A stretch of 64,000 nucleotides of DNA from Oscillospiraceae bacterium (lineage in GTDB: Bacteria; Bacillota; Clostridia; Lachnospirales; Lachnospiraceae): positions 62,001-126,000 of the forward strand of contig JAETOO010000008.1 of the NCBI GenBank assembly GCA_021771715.1, written 5' to 3'. Below are positions 50,170 through 59,638 of this stretch, one piece after another. Under the pieces are notes generated by a model. That model was given only the letters and a program-made list of their open reading frames with translations, was not told the origin of the DNA and ran no database searches. The translations under genes and the position numbers were made by a program. How positions within the stretch are numbered: the first letter of the stretch is position 1; each line of letters opens with the position of its first letter.

Positions 50170-50904
50170 ATGCTTCGTTTTCTTCTGGTCGCCCTTTTCG
50201 TCATCCTGTTCCTGATCCTCTCGATCCCGGTTTTCCTGGTCGAGTGGATTCTGGGAAAATTCAACCCGCGCGCCCGCGATATCAGCTCGCTGCGCATCGT
50301 CCAGTGGGCGTTCAAGGTCGTCACCTTCCTCTCCGGCACAAAGCTTACCGTGATCGGCGAGGAGCACGTTCCCAGGGACCAGGCGGTCCTCTACATCGGC
50401 AACCACCGCAGCTTCTTCGACATCGTGCTCACGTACGCGCGGTGTCCGAACCTGACCGGCTACGTCGCGAAGAAGGAGATCCTGAAGGTTCCCCTGCTCT
50501 CGCGCTGGATGAAGTTTCTCTACTGCCTGTTCCTCGACCGCACCGACCTGAAGGCCGGGCTGAAGACCATCCTGACCGCGATCGACTACGTCAAGAGCGG
50601 GATCTCGATCATGATCTTCCCGGAGGGCACCCGCAACAAGAATGCTTCCGAGCTCGACCTGCTCCCCTTCCACGAGGGTTCGTTCAAGATCGCGACCAAG
50701 ACCGGCTGTCCGATCATCCCGGTCACGATCAGCAACTCCTCCGCCATCTTCGAGGATCATTTCCCGCGCATCACGCCGGTCCATGTCACGATCGAGTACG
50801 GCGCGCCGATCTACCCGAAGGAGCTCACCCGCGAGCAGCAGAAGTTCCTCGGAAAATACGTCCGCGATCTCATGGCGGACACCCTGAAACGAAATGCCGC
50901 ATGA
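50170..50904 (+). CDS. plsC: 1-acyl-sn-glycerol-3-phosphate acyltransferase
   Basis: 244 residues. N-terminal membrane helix (L-L-V-A-L-F-V-I-L-F-L-I-L), then the acyltransferase signature N-H-R-S-F-F-D (about 78-84) and F-P-E-G-T-R-N (about 154-160), which bind phosphate and catalyse acyl transfer to lysophosphatidate. Membrane associated. GGAGG lies 8 bases before the ATG, immediately after the T-run of a terminator. A terminator hairpin overlaps its stop codon. It is probably expressed by read-through from malQ or a promoter I cannot see. Confidence 0.93.
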   Translation: MLRFLLVALFVILFLILSIPVFLVEWILGKFNPRARDISSLRIVQWAFKVVTFLSGTKLTVIGEEHVPRDQAVLYIGNHRSFFDIVLTYARCPNLTGYVAKKEILKVPLLSRWMKFLYCLFLDRTDLKAGLKTILTAIDYVKSGISIMIFPEGTRNKNASELDLLPFHEGSFKIATKTGCPIIPVTISNSSAIFEDHFPRITPVHVTIEYGAPIYPKELTREQQKFLGKYVRDLMADTLKRNAA

Positions 50905-50926
50905 CCATCCCGGTCTGCGGCATTTT
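50893..50926 (+). terminator. plsC terminator overlapping its stop codon
   Basis: AATGCCGCA pairs with TGCGGCATT and runs into TTT. The left arm is the last codons of plsC. Confidence 0.75.
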
Positions 50927-50934
50927 TCTGATTC

Positions 50935-51864
50935 CTATTCGGATAGGCCTTGCGTGATTTCCCATCGGACTGCGTTGGCTTCGCGCCTTTTTTTATATTC
51001 CCGCGGCGACAGCCCGCAATACTCCCGGAACACCTTCGAGAAATAGCTCGCGTCCAGGAATCCGCACAGCTCCCCGACCTCCCGGATCGAGAGCATCGTG
51101 TCCTCGAGCAGCCTGCGGGCGTTGTAGATGCGCAGCTCTGTCACATACTGTTTCGGCGACTTTCCCATAAAGGTGTGAAAGCACCGCAGACACTCCCGCT
51201 TCCCGACAGAGGCGGCCGCCGCGATGTCGTCCAGCCGCAGTTCCTGCGCATAGTGTGCCTTGATGTAGTCGACCATGCAGCGCAGCCGCACAATGCTCTT
51301 TTTGTCCTCGGTCCTCGGCACGCTGACCGCCGCGGAATTTTCCAGCACCAAAAGGAGCATCCGCGCAAGCAGCTCCCGGACACGGAACTCGTAGCCCCAC
51401 GCACCCTCCTGCGCCACAGCAATGCTCTCCTTCAGGTACGACAGGAGCCGCCCCTGCCACTCCACCCGCCGGTCCAACAGCAGGAAAGAGTTCTCCATGC
51501 CGGTCAGCAGCCGGCTGAGGTACTTCTCGTACAGCGTGCTCTCGATGCTCCCGTAGACCAGCGAGGCCTGAAACAGCACATTCGGGAAAATCACCTCGGT
51601 ATCTCCCCACCCCGAGGGCCCGTGCAGCGTCCCCGTGTTGATGAAGATTCCGTTTCCCTCCTCGAGCACGTACGTGTGCCGGTTGATCTCCACCGTGACG
51701 TTCCCCTTCGCGGCGTATCCGATCTCCAGCTCATCGTGCCAGTGCACCGGGTAGGCGCTGTTGCAGTACCGATCCTCATACACGGCAAACGGAAACCCCT
51801 GCGTGCCGTGCTTCATGTATTCTCTCTGATTGCTGTCGATCTGCGCCTTCTCCATGCTCTCCAA
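50935..51864 (-). CDS. AraC-family regulator next to a divergent MFS gene
   Basis: 309 residues. N-terminal cupin sensor (H-W-H-D-E-L-E-I-G-Y near 42-51; I-F-I-N-T-G-T-L-H) and a C-terminal double HTH (L-R-L-D-D-I-A-A-A-A-S-V-G-K and I-R-E-V-G-E-L-C-G-F-L-D-A-S-Y-F-S-K-V-F-R). Divergent from the MFS transporter at 52012, with a 14-bp palindrome in the shared intergenic space. Likely controls that sugar-type permease; ligand unknown. Confidence 0.92.
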   Translation of the reverse strand: MESMEKAQIDSNQREYMKHGTQGFPFAVYEDRYCNSAYPVHWHDELEIGYAAKGNVTVEINRHTYVLEEGNGIFINTGTLHGPSGWGDTEVIFPNVLFQASLVYGSIESTLYEKYLSRLLTGMENSFLLLDRRVEWQGRLLSYLKESIAVAQEGAWGYEFRVRELLARMLLLVLENSAAVSVPRTEDKKSIVRLRCMVDYIKAHYAQELRLDDIAAAASVGKRECLRCFHTFMGKSPKQYVTELRIYNARRLLEDTMLSIREVGELCGFLDASYFSKVFREYCGLSPREYKKRREANAVRWEITQGLSE

Positions 51865-51912
51865 TGCAACTCCTCCCCTTCCTTCTGTCCATTTTTTTAC
51901 ATTTTCAGTCCC

Positions 51913-51926
51913 TTTCTTTAAAGAAA
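51913..51926. promoter_or_regulatory. 14-bp palindrome between AraC and MFS genes
   Basis: TTTCTTTAAAGAAA is a perfect palindrome lying 14 bases upstream of a TATAGT -10 box for the MFS gene, whose -35 is poor. A candidate regulator site. Confidence 0.45.
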
Positions 51927-52011
51927 AGACATCCGGAAGCTGTTATAGTGTATGGCAAATGCCCCGTCAAAAGGCCCGGGGCAAATCCACAAACAGAAAG
52001 GAACCGTACCT

Positions 52012-53184
52012 ATGACTACTGTTTTACTGATCGTCATCTACATCGCCTACATCGGTCTTGGCATCCCGGACTCACTCTTCGGCACTGCCTGGCCGGTCAT
52101 CTACCGGGATTTTGGACTGCCCGTCTCGTACGCCGGCTTCGTCACCTCTCTCGTCTCGGGCGGAACCATCATCTCCAGCCTGGTCAGCGCCAGGATCATC
52201 CACCGCTTTGGCACCGCGAAGGTCACAGCGGTCAGCACCGCTATGACGGCCGCCGCTCTGCTCGGCTACTCCTTTTCCGGGAATCTGTTCTGGCTCTGCC
52301 TGTTCGCGCTTCCCCTGGGGCTTGGCGCAGGCGCCGTCGACACCGGCCTCAACAACTATGTGGCCGTCCACTACTCGGCCTCCCAGATGAGCTTCCTGCA
52401 CTGCTTCTACGGCGTCGGCGTCTCCCTGAGCCCATACCTGATGTCTGCCGCCCTCAAGGGCAACAACAACTGGCACCGGGGCTACCGCATCATGTTCTGC
52501 TTTCAGGCACTGATCGCCGTCATCATGATTGCTTCGCTGCCGCTCTGGAAAAAGGTGCAGGGCCGCAAGGACACAGGCGACGTGCAGGCGGACAGCGGAC
52601 GCGTCGTCAGGATCGCCGAAATGCTGAGAAATCCGGCGATGCGCTTTTCCATGCTCGTCATGGTCGGCTCCTGCGCGATCGAGTCCGTCTGCCTGGGCTG
52701 GGGCAGCACCTTCCTCGTCAACTCGCGGGGCGTCACCCCGGAACGCGCCGCCCGGCTGATCACGCTCTATTTCATCGGCGTCACGCTGGGACGGTTCCTC
52801 TCGGGCGTCCTCTCCGGCAAGTTGCTCCCAATCCGGATCACTCTCATCGGGGAGGGCGTCACGCTGGCCGCGATCCTGCTCGTCCTGCTCTCCTCCTCCC
52901 CGGTCGTCTCCGCCGTCGGCCTTCTGCTGGTCGGGCTCGGGAACGGGCCGGTCTTCCCGAACCTCACGTATCTCGCGCCGATCATGTTCGGCTCAGACGT
53001 CTCGCAGTCCTACATCGGCCTGCAGATGTCCGCCTCCTACGTCAGCATCCTGTCCGCCCCTGTCCTGTTCGGAATCCTGGCGCAGACCTGGTCGACCGAC
53101 CTCTTCGCGCCCTTCCTCGCCGTGGCGTTTGCGGTGACGGTAATCTCCACACTGTCCATGAAAAAATCATCGCCGGCCATCTGA
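52012..53184 (+). CDS. MFS transporter, fucose-permease-like
   Basis: 390 residues, twelve predicted helices. Starts M-T-T-V-L-L-I-V-I-Y-I-A-Y-I-G-L-G-I-P-D-S with the N-terminal MFS loop R-I-I-H-R-F-G-T between helices 2 and 3. G-L-G-A-G-A-V-D-T-G-L-N-N-Y in helix 4-5 and L-H-C-F-Y-G-V-G resemble FucP/BglT-type members. I place the start at 52012, before the first helix. The divergent AraC gene suggests inducible uptake of a carbohydrate. Substrate unproven. Confidence 0.9.
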   Translation: MTTVLLIVIYIAYIGLGIPDSLFGTAWPVIYRDFGLPVSYAGFVTSLVSGGTIISSLVSARIIHRFGTAKVTAVSTAMTAAALLGYSFSGNLFWLCLFALPLGLGAGAVDTGLNNYVAVHYSASQMSFLHCFYGVGVSLSPYLMSAALKGNNNWHRGYRIMFCFQALIAVIMIASLPLWKKVQGRKDTGDVQADSGRVVRIAEMLRNPAMRFSMLVMVGSCAIESVCLGWGSTFLVNSRGVTPERAARLITLYFIGVTLGRFLSGVLSGKLLPIRITLIGEGVTLAAILLVLLSSSPVVSAVGLLLVGLGNGPVFPNLTYLAPIMFGSDVSQSYIGLQMSASYVSILSAPVLFGILAQTWSTDLFAPFLAVAFAVTVISTLSMKKSSPAI

Positions 53185-53203
53185 CACCATCACCCCCGCG
53201 GAC

Positions 53204-54541
53204 TCATCGGTATAAGCTCTGCACCTTTCCCCTGCAGTGGAAGAACGCGGGGATCAGAAAGCAGTCCGCAAAGAGCCAGGCCAGCGGGCTTGCCAGGCAG
53301 ACCCCGGTAAAGCCAAGGAGCGGGACGAGCACGAAGGCGGCCAGCGTGCGCGCGGCCATCTCGAGCGCGCCGGAGGTCACGGCAAACATGGAAAAGCCCA
53401 TGCCCTGGATCGTAAACCGCACCGTGTTCACGAGCGTCAGCAGGCAGTAGAACGCCGTGACCGTGAGCAAAAATTTATAGGTGTACGAGATCGCCTGCGC
53501 GTTGGACGCATCCAGGAACAGAAGCGCCAGCTTCCGCCCGCACACCACACTGATCACGAAGACCACCACGGAGATCCCAAAGCCGAGCAGCGCCGCGCTG
53601 CGAAGCCCCTTCCCGACGCGCTCCAGACGCCCGGCGCCCATGTTCTGCCCGCTGTACGGGGCCATCGTCGCGCCGAGCGCCTCGAGCGGGCAGGCCATCA
53701 GAGAGTGGATCCGGTTCGCCGCCGTCACGCCCGCGACCGTCAGCGAGCCGAAGCCGTTGATCGCCGCCTGGATCACAATCGAGCCGATCGCCGTCACCGA
53801 ATACTGCAGTCCCATCGGAATCCCCATATAGCAGAGTTTCTTTATGTAGGAGCCGCGCACGCGCCATTCCGTCCTCTCCATGTGCAGCACCGTGAACTTC
53901 CGCCTCACGTACCGCAGGCAGATGAGCCCGGAGACCGCCTGCGAGATCACGGTCGCCAGCGCCGGCCCCTCGACGCTCATGTGACAGCACACGATAAATG
54001 CGATGTCCAGCGCGATGTTGAGCACCGACGACAGCGCCAGGAACAAGACCGGCGTCCGGCTGTCCCCCAGCGACCTGCAGATCGCCGCCAGCAGGTTGTA
54101 GAGGAAGGTGAACGGGATCCCCAGAAAAATAATCAGAATATACACATATGCATAAGTAAAAATATCCTCCGGCGTGCCCATGAGCCGCAGAATCGGCCGG
54201 CAGAGCACGGAGACTGTCAGCGTGAGGACAACCGCGAAGCCGGCGCACAGCCACACACTGTTTGCCACGTACCTGCGCAGCTCGTCCTCCCGCTTTGCCC
54301 CGAACGTCTGCGACACCGGAATCGCGACTCCGTTGCAGACTCCGGTGCAAAACCCGATCACCAGAAAATTCAGAGATCCGGTGGAGCCCACGCCGGCCAG
54401 CTGATGCATGCCCAGGAATTTCCCCACAATCATCGTGTCGACCATGCTGTAAAACTGCTGAAACAGCATTCCGAGAAACATCGGCACAGCAAAACTGACA
54501 ATCAGCCGAAGCGGACTGCCTTCTGTCATATCCTTTGTCAT
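53204..54541 (-). CDS. MATE-family multidrug efflux protein
   Basis: 445 residues, about twelve helices. F-A-V-P-M-F-L-G-M-L-F-Q-Q-F-Y-S-M-V-D-T-M-I at the start and the repeated equivalent M-G-L-Q-Y-S-V-T-A-I-G-S in the second half identify MatE (NorM/DinF) exporters, driven by Na+ or H+. It follows the ABC pair with a 6-base gap on the same strand, so these three exporters probably form an operon. Confidence 0.94.
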   Translation of the reverse strand: MTKDMTEGSPLRLIVSFAVPMFLGMLFQQFYSMVDTMIVGKFLGMHQLAGVGSTGSLNFLVIGFCTGVCNGVAIPVSQTFGAKREDELRRYVANSVWLCAGFAVVLTLTVSVLCRPILRLMGTPEDIFTYAYVYILIIFLGIPFTFLYNLLAAICRSLGDSRTPVLFLALSSVLNIALDIAFIVCCHMSVEGPALATVISQAVSGLICLRYVRRKFTVLHMERTEWRVRGSYIKKLCYMGIPMGLQYSVTAIGSIVIQAAINGFGSLTVAGVTAANRIHSLMACPLEALGATMAPYSGQNMGAGRLERVGKGLRSAALLGFGISVVVFVISVVCGRKLALLFLDASNAQAISYTYKFLLTVTAFYCLLTLVNTVRFTIQGMGFSMFAVTSGALEMAARTLAAFVLVPLLGFTGVCLASPLAWLFADCFLIPAFFHCRGKVQSLYR

Positions 54542-54547
54542 AACTCT

Positions 54548-56320
54548 TTACGCCCTTTCTTTTCCTTCATCCGTGTTCACAAACTGGCTGTTATAGATTT
54601 CCGCGTAGAAGCCGTTTTTCGCGAGCAGCTCCCTGTGCGTGCCCTGCTCCACAATATTGCCGTCGCGCATCACGAGAATCACGTCGGCGTTGCGGATCGT
54701 CGAGAGGCGGTGTGCGACGATAAAGCTCGTCCGCCCCTCCATCATCGCATGGAACGCCTTCTGAATCCGGATCTCGGTGCGCGTGTCGATCGACGACGTC
54801 GCCTCGTCCAGAATCAGCATCGGCGGCAGGCAGAGCATCACGCGCGCGATGCACAGCAGCTGCTTCTGCCCCTGCGAGAGGTTGCCGCCGTTCTCCGTGA
54901 TCTGCGTGTCGTAGCCGTCCGGCAGACGCCGGATAAAGCTGTGCGCGTGGGCTTCCTTCGCGGCGCGGATGACCTCCTCGTCGGTTGCGTCCGGCCGCCC
55001 GGTCCTGATGTTGTCCCGGATCGTGCCGCTGCGCAGCCACGTATCCTGCAGCACCATCCCGTAAGCGCCGCGCACCGTCTCCCGCCGCAGCGCGCGGATG
55101 TCCTCGCCCTCGATCCGGATGGCGCCGCCGTCCACGTCATAGAACCGCATCAGCAGATTGATCAGCGTCGTCTTGCCGCACCCGGTCGGGCCGACGATCG
55201 CGATCATCTGCCCCTTCTTCACCTCCAGATTGAAATCCTGGATCAATTTTTTCTTGGGTGTGTAAGAAAAATCCACGTGGGAGAGGCTGACGCGCCCGAT
55301 CTTTTGCGGCAGCTGCGCGGCCGGCTTTGGATCCGGCTGCTGCGGCTCCTCGTCGATCAGCTCAAAGATCCGCCCCGCGCAGGCGATCGCGTTCTGCAGC
55401 TCCGTGATCACGCCTGAGATCTCGTTGAACGGCTTCGTGTACTGGTTCGCATACGACAGAAACGCCGAGAGCTGTCCGACCGTCAGGACGCCGCGCACCG
55501 CGGCAAAGGCCCCGGTCAGGCCGACTCCCGTGTACACCAGGCTGTTCACAAAGCGGGTCGCCGGGTTCGTGATCGAGGAGAAGAACGTCGCCCGCAGCGA
55601 ATACTTCTGCAGCCGGCCGTTGATCTCGTCAAACCTGCCCTGCACCTTCTGCTCCTGGCCGTAGGCCTGGACGACCTTCTGATTCTCGATCATCTCGTTG
55701 ATCAGCGCCGTCTGCTCCCCTCTCGTCTCCGACTGCAGCCGGAACATCGAGTACGTCCGCTTCGCGATAAAATTCGCGACGACCAGCGACACCGGCGTCA
55801 GCACCACCACGACCAGCGTGATGCCCGGACTGACCGCGAGCATGAAACACAGCGTGCCCGCGATCGTGACGACACCGGTAAAGAGCTGTGTAAAGCCCAT
55901 CAGCAAGCCGTCCGCGAACTGGTCGACGTCCGCGATGATCCGGCTGACCGTCTCCCCGACAGAGTGCGTGTCGAGATATTTGAGCGGGAGAATCTCGATC
56001 TTCCGAAACGCCTCCTCGCGGATCTCCCGCGTCACCGTGTACACAATCTTGTTGTTGCAGACATTCATCACCCACTGCGCGGCGGCCGTCACCAGAATCG
56101 CCGCGAGCATCCTGCGCATGAGCGCGAAGATCCCGGAAAATTCCACCGCGCCCGGCCCGAGGATGTGGTCGATCACCTGCCCCGTCAGCACCGGGAGATA
56201 CAGCGTCAGCGCCACCGACACCACTGCCATCAGCAGCGAGAGCAGCACCCAGAGCCGCTGGGGCCGGATGTAGGACAGCACTTTTTTGATGATTGCCTTC
56301 TGTCCGCTCTGTTGTTTCAC
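54548..56320 (-). CDS. ABC exporter half-transporter B
   Basis: 590 residues. Six-helix membrane domain (about 20-320), NBD with Walker A G-P-T-G-C-G-K-T-T, Q-loop V-L-Q-D-T, signature L-S-Q-G-Q and Walker B M-L-I-L-D-E-A-T-S-S-I-D, H-loop V-A-H-R-L. The signature is L-S-Q-G-Q rather than L-S-G-G-Q, while the partner has F-S-G-G-Q. Its ATG overlaps the partner gene by 4 bases. Together they should form a heterodimeric multidrug or lipid exporter. Confidence 0.95.
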   Translation of the reverse strand: MKQQSGQKAIIKKVLSYIRPQRLWVLLSLLMAVVSVALTLYLPVLTGQVIDHILGPGAVEFSGIFALMRRMLAAILVTAAAQWVMNVCNNKIVYTVTREIREEAFRKIEILPLKYLDTHSVGETVSRIIADVDQFADGLLMGFTQLFTGVVTIAGTLCFMLAVSPGITLVVVVLTPVSLVVANFIAKRTYSMFRLQSETRGEQTALINEMIENQKVVQAYGQEQKVQGRFDEINGRLQKYSLRATFFSSITNPATRFVNSLVYTGVGLTGAFAAVRGVLTVGQLSAFLSYANQYTKPFNEISGVITELQNAIACAGRIFELIDEEPQQPDPKPAAQLPQKIGRVSLSHVDFSYTPKKKLIQDFNLEVKKGQMIAIVGPTGCGKTTLINLLMRFYDVDGGAIRIEGEDIRALRRETVRGAYGMVLQDTWLRSGTIRDNIRTGRPDATDEEVIRAAKEAHAHSFIRRLPDGYDTQITENGGNLSQGQKQLLCIARVMLCLPPMLILDEATSSIDTRTEIRIQKAFHAMMEGRTSFIVAHRLSTIRNADVILVMRDGNIVEQGTHRELLAKNGFYAEIYNSQFVNTDEGKERA

Positions 56321-58269
56321 CGCAGCTCACCCTCCTTCCCGTCATCGTCCTTTGGGAACTGTGAGTAATACGTTTCCTGGTAGACGCCGCAGTGCGCGAG
56401 CAGCTCCTCGTGCGTCCCCATGCCGACGATCTCGCCGTCGTCCAACACGAGAATCTTGTCCGCGTACTGGATCGTCGACGCGCGCTGGGAGACGATGAAC
56501 ACCGTCATCTGTCCTGAGAGCCCGCGGATCGCCCGGCGCAGCTTCGCGTCCGTCGCAAAGTCGAGCGCCGACGCGCTGTCGTCGAGAATCAGAATCTCCG
56601 GATGGCGCACGAGCGCCCGCGCGATCGTCAGCCGCTGCTTCTGGCCGCCGGAGAAATTGCGCCCCTCCTGCTCGACCATCGCGTCCAGCCCGCCTTTTCC
56701 CCCGAAGACCACCTCGTCCGCCTGCGCCGCGTGGATCGCCGCGCGCAGCTCCTCCTCGGTCGCGTGCTCATTGCCCCAGAGCAAGTTCTCGCGGATCGTC
56801 CCAGCAAACAGGACCGCCTTCTGCAGCACGATCGCGACCTTTCCGCGCAGCCTGGCCAGGTCGTACGAGCGGACGTCCATTCCGTCCACCTGCACGCACC
56901 CGCTTCGCACGTCGTAGAACCGCGGGATCAGGCTGACCAGAGACGTCTTTCCGGAGCCCGTGCCGCCGATGATACCGATCGTCTCGCCCGGCATCGCCCG
57001 GAAGGTGATGTCCGTCAGGGAGTCCGCACCCGCGCCCTTGTAGCGGAAGCAGACGTGCTCAAATGCTACCTTCGGGATGCCATGCGACGCAGCACCGGAC
57101 GATTCGTGCAGCGTCGGAGCTGCGGACTGACCATCCGCTGCGGGACGTTCCGGCAAGTCACCCGTCTCTCTGCTATCTCTCATTTCGTCCGACGTCTGCA
57201 CTGCAGATTCACTGCCAGCCGTGGGAGAATCCTCCAGGCCAGCGGACTGCTTGCTGTCGGCTGCGATCCGCTGCTCAGTTTCCGCCGCTCCGTGCTCAGA
57301 TGGTGCTCCGCTCCCGGATACAATGCTCGGCTCCAGCTCCATGACCGACTCAATCCGGTTGCCGCACGCGATCGCCTTCGTCACGTTGATGATCAGGTTC
57401 GCGAGCTTCACGAGCTCCACGAGGATCTGCGACATGTAGTTGACGAGCGCCACGACGGCTCCCTGCGTGATCACCCCCGCGTCGACCCGCACCGCCCCGG
57501 TGTACAGCAGCACGAGCAGCCCGCCGTTTACGACGACGTACGTCAGCGGGTTCATCAGCGCCGAGATCCGCCCGGAGAGCACCTGGATCTTCACGAGCGC
57601 CTCGTTGCCCTCCTCGAACGCGCCGATCTCCTGCTCCTCCCTGCAGAACGCGCGGATCACGCGCACTCCCTGCAGATTCTCCCGCGTGATCCCGGTCACA
57701 CGGTCGAGCCGCTCCTGCACCCGCCTGTACAGCGGGATGCTCACGAGCATGATGCCAAACACGATCACGCACAGAATCGGGATCACGACCACGAAGATCA
57801 GCGCGGCCTTCGCGTCAATCGTGAACGCCATCACCATCGCGCCGAACACGATAAACGGCGAGCGCATAAACAGCCGCAGGAACAGGTTCACGCCAGACTG
57901 CACCTGGTTGATGTCGCTCGTCATCCGCGTGATCAGCGTCGACGTCCCGCTCACATCCATCTCGGAAAAGGAGAGGCCCAGGATGTGGGCGAACAGCTCC
58001 TGCCGCAGCCGCGCCGCGAAGCCGACCGCCGCCTTTGCCGAGAAATACTGCGCCGTGATCGAGCACACCAGGCCGATCAGCCCGAGCGCCGCCATCAGAA
58101 GACACATCCGCGCGATATACGGCCGGTCCCCTCGCGCGATTCCGACGTCAATAATCCGCGCCATCACGAGCGGCACAAACAGCTCAAACAGCGCCTCGAG
58201 CAGCTTGAACAGAGGCGCACACACCGATTCCTTTTTGTAGGCTTTCATATACCTAAGAAGCTTCCACAT
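56317..58269 (-). CDS. ABC exporter half-transporter A with unusual linker
   Basis: 650 residues from M-W-K-L-L-R-Y-M-K-A-Y (GAGAGGAAATGCT upstream). Membrane domain 1-310, NBD with Walker A G-G-T-G-S-G-K-T-S, signature F-S-G-G-Q, Walker B L-I-L-D-D-S-A-S-A-L-D (Asp in place of the usual catalytic Glu). H-loop is V-S-Q-R (Gln in place of His), so this is the degenerate ATP site of a heterodimer. Between domains is an insert of about 80 Ser/Ala/Glu/Asp-rich residues, which makes the protein longer than its family. Confidence 0.94.
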   Translation of the reverse strand: MWKLLRYMKAYKKESVCAPLFKLLEALFELFVPLVMARIIDVGIARGDRPYIARMCLLMAALGLIGLVCSITAQYFSAKAAVGFAARLRQELFAHILGLSFSEMDVSGTSTLITRMTSDINQVQSGVNLFLRLFMRSPFIVFGAMVMAFTIDAKAALIFVVVIPILCVIVFGIMLVSIPLYRRVQERLDRVTGITRENLQGVRVIRAFCREEQEIGAFEEGNEALVKIQVLSGRISALMNPLTYVVVNGGLLVLLYTGAVRVDAGVITQGAVVALVNYMSQILVELVKLANLIINVTKAIACGNRIESVMELEPSIVSGSGAPSEHGAAETEQRIAADSKQSAGLEDSPTAGSESAVQTSDEMRDSRETGDLPERPAADGQSAAPTLHESSGAASHGIPKVAFEHVCFRYKGAGADSLTDITFRAMPGETIGIIGGTGSGKTSLVSLIPRFYDVRSGCVQVDGMDVRSYDLARLRGKVAIVLQKAVLFAGTIRENLLWGNEHATEEELRAAIHAAQADEVVFGGKGGLDAMVEQEGRNFSGGQKQRLTIARALVRHPEILILDDSASALDFATDAKLRRAIRGLSGQMTVFIVSQRASTIQYADKILVLDDGEIVGMGTHEELLAHCGVYQETYYSQFPKDDDGKEGELR

Positions 58270-58405
58270 AGCATTTCCTCTCCTTGTTCCCGCCTTATCT
58301 GCGTACGGTCCCGTCTCCATCCGGCAAACGAACCAGCCTGATATTATACTCTCCCGGTTTTCCCCTGTAAACTCCCCCGGCGAAACTTTTTCCACTTTTT
58401 CGGCC

Positions 58406-59416
58406 TCACTCATTCCAGTTGACCGTGCTGCCCAGCTCTCCGACGAGATTCTGCTCCATGACCATCCGGACCGCCTCCGGGTCCTCGTACTGTCCGAGCG
58501 CCCACATCAGCTTGGTGATCGCGGCCTCCGTCGTCATGTTGCCGGTCTCGATGACACCGCACGAGAGCACCTGGCGGCCGACCTCGTAGACCGTAAAGTC
58601 GCTGCCCTCGTAGAGACACTGGCTGCCGACCGCCACGGTCATCCCCGCATCCACCGCGCGCCGGATCGCCTCTGTGAGATTCCGCCTCGAAAACGGCAGG
58701 CCGCCCAGCCCGAAGCCCTCGACGTAGACGCCGCGCACGCCCAGCTCCTGCAGCCTCCCGAAAATGTCCGGGTTCAGCCCCGGGAACAGTTTCAGCAGAA
58801 ACACATCCGTGCTGAAGCGGGCCTGCAGTCTGCATACCCCCAGCTGCCGCCCTGACAGCGACGGGTTGATCAGCAGGCCGCCGCTGTTGATCCGCGCCGC
58901 GTACGGGCAGTCGATGCTCTCAAATGCGTCAAAGCTCCGCGTCCGCACCTTGCTCGCACGCGTCCCCAGGATGATCTTCCGGTTGAACGCGACGTAGACG
59001 CCGGGGCAATGGCTCGCCGCCATGTGGAGCGCCGCGCGGCAGTTCTCCGTCGCGTCGGCGATCGGATTCTCGATCGACACCTGGCTGCCCGTCAGCACGA
59101 CCGGGATCTCGATTCGCTGCAGCGCGTACGAGAGCGCCGCAGCCGTGTAGGCGAGCGTATCGGTCCCGTGGATCACGACGATCCCGTCGTACGCCTTTCG
59201 CCGCTCATAGATCCTCCCGGCGAGCTGCGCCCACTCCTCCGGCTGCATGTTGGAGCTGTCCAGCATGAACAGCTCCTCCTCGTCAATCTCAAAGCCCTCC
59301 GTCAGCCCCGCGATCCGGTCCAGAATGTCATTCCCGTGCAGTCCCGGCGCGAGCCCCTTCTCACTGTGCGAGGACGCCAGCGTGCCCCCGGTACTCAGCA
59401 TCAATATTCGACCCAT
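58406..59416 (-). CDS. L-asparaginase, type I-like
   Basis: 336 residues. Converts asparagine to aspartate and ammonia. Catalytic threonines in L-S-T-G-G-T-L-A-S (near residue 12) and H-G-T-D-T-L-A-Y-T (near 85), with D-S-S-N-M-Q-P-E-E-W and L-T-G-S-Q. No signal peptide, so cytoplasmic. The start M-G-R-I-L-M follows AGGAGGC. Monocistronic and facing away from the sugar locus. Confidence 0.94.
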   Translation of the reverse strand: MGRILMLSTGGTLASSHSEKGLAPGLHGNDILDRIAGLTEGFEIDEEELFMLDSSNMQPEEWAQLAGRIYERRKAYDGIVVIHGTDTLAYTAAALSYALQRIEIPVVLTGSQVSIENPIADATENCRAALHMAASHCPGVYVAFNRKIILGTRASKVRTRSFDAFESIDCPYAARINSGGLLINPSLSGRQLGVCRLQARFSTDVFLLKLFPGLNPDIFGRLQELGVRGVYVEGFGLGGLPFSRRNLTEAIRRAVDAGMTVAVGSQCLYEGSDFTVYEVGRQVLSCGVIETGNMTTEAAITKLMWALGQYEDPEAVRMVMEQNLVGELGSTVNWNE

Positions 59417-59572
59417 ATTCAGCAGTTGCCTCCTGTCTGTTTTTTCATCCGTGCCGGAATCCGGCAGACCTATTCTATCATCTTACCTGAAATAAAAAAA
59501 GCCCGCATAGGAAGAATTAAGCCTGATTTGAGCGTCGCGCTTCTGATCACTGCCATGCGTAATTATGCGCGT

Positions 59573-59616
59573 AAAAAATAGCCGTCCTGCCCGCGCAAAG
59601 CTGACGACTATTTTTT
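59573..59616 (-). terminator. Bidirectional-type terminator after the GH27 gene
   Basis: AAAAAATAG(T/C)CG stem with TTTTTT on each side and a GC-rich centre, 23 bases downstream of the GH27 stop. Confidence 0.7.
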
Positions 59617-59638
59617 CGTAAAAGATACCCTGGAACGC

